Made by a program: the position numbers and the translations under genes
In this document: piece by piece, positions 6,242 through 6,560 of the stretch
Numbering within the stretch: position 1 is the stretch's first letter
Layout: every line of letters starts with the position of its first letter
Assembly (NCBI GenBank): GCA_937879825.1
Contig: CALFMQ010000066.1
Coordinates: 1-6,560 of the forward strand
Origin: an uncultured Phycisphaerales bacterium
GTDB taxonomy: Bacteria; Planctomycetota; Phycisphaerae; Phycisphaerales; UBA1924
DNA length: 6,560 nucleotides
Direction: 5' to 3'
Notes under the pieces: generated by a model
What the model was told of the DNA's origin: nothing
The model's input: only the letters and a program-made list of their open reading frames with translations
The model's database searches: none

Positions 6242-6560
6242 TCACTCCGTCCACACGAAGTCGCCGCGCTTCATCGTCCAGTCGTTCCCGTAGAACCCCG
6301 CGCCGACGATCGATTTGTGCCCGTCATCCAGCGCCGAGGCACGCATGATGAACAAGTCCGGATAGTGCACGCCCGACACAAAGATCAACTGCCGGTCCAG
6401 CATCACGCCCGCCGAAGCGCCAGTCGGCGCAATCACGCCCGCAAGCCGCGTATCCGAGCCCGCCACCGGGTAGCACATCATCACGCCCAGATCATCACCC
6501 TCGATCGTCTTCTGGTTCTCGATGATGATCCGCCCCCGCTGCACGCGAATCGGGCACGCC
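6242..6560 (-). CDS. Hypothetical protein, C-terminal part (5' end outside window)
   Basis: The minus-strand frame is open from the right edge to a TGA at 6242-6244, giving about 105 residues. The GTG at 6544 is not the start: coding-like sequence (CPIRVQRGRI) continues to the edge. I do not recognise the family with confidence. Visible features are DDLGVMMCYP, a glycine-rich LAGVIAPTGASAG, then LIFVSGVHYPDLFIM, and a terminal GAGFYGNDW before a short charged end. The alternating hydrophobic strands and the late HYPDLF and GFYGNDW segments resemble the C-terminal part of an alpha/beta-hydrolase- or carboxypeptidase-like secreted enzyme. That is only an impression; no catalytic triad can be assigned from this piece. 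It converges with the lipoprotein gene without any spacer. Confidence 0.75.
   Translation of the reverse strand, partial: ACPIRVQRGRIIIENQKTIEGDDLGVMMCYPVAGSDTRLAGVIAPTGASAGVMLDRQLIFVSGVHYPDLFIMRASALDDGHKSIVGAGFYGNDWTMKRGDFVWTE

Overview
The window looks like chromosomal DNA from a GC-rich planctomycete, most likely Phycisphaerae-like. The clues are a very large secreted subtilase ending in a 'CP...DDLN...FG...CP' dockerin-like C-terminus, a divergent MnmE with a DLAG/TKGD GTPase signature, and several small proteins I do not recognise. The lineage is inferred from these family features, not from a marker gene. I found no RNA genes, CRISPR array, insertion sequence or phage genes.

Layout from left to right. 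(1) The C-terminal 200 codons of mnmE (tRNA modification GTPase), plus strand, enter from the left edge and end at 603. They contain an extraordinary in-frame G-rich tandem repeat at 40-80. (2) A small conserved-looking protein of unknown function lies on the minus strand at 610-975; its reading frame clearly continues beyond the only usable start codon. (3) A 1020-residue exported subtilisin-family protease lies on the minus strand (1119-4181), with a signal peptide, long pro-region, complete catalytic machinery, a KP-43-like beta-barrel, further beta-rich modules and a terminal dockerin-like calcium-binding domain. (4) A divergent intergenic region (about 4182-4417) holds a perfect 7-bp inverted repeat and a plausible promoter. 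(5) rtcB (RNA ligase), plus strand, ends at 5602; its conserved N-terminus extends upstream of the first ATG without a canonical start. (6) A putative lipoprotein of unknown function follows 39 bases later (5642-6241), probably co-transcribed with rtcB, with an excellent ribosome-binding site and a TTG start. (7) The C-terminal end of an unrecognised protein lies on the minus strand (6242 to the right edge), its stop codon directly abutting that of the lipoprotein gene.

The genes do not form one obvious system. Two are RNA-processing housekeeping enzymes (MnmE for tRNA wobble modification, RtcB for RNA end joining), and the large protease is a secreted degradative or surface enzyme. I do not see a clearly novel multi-gene system. 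The points most worth following up are the G-tract repeat inside mnmE, the two genes without a canonical start, the duplicated pro-region modules, and the dockerin-like end of the protease.
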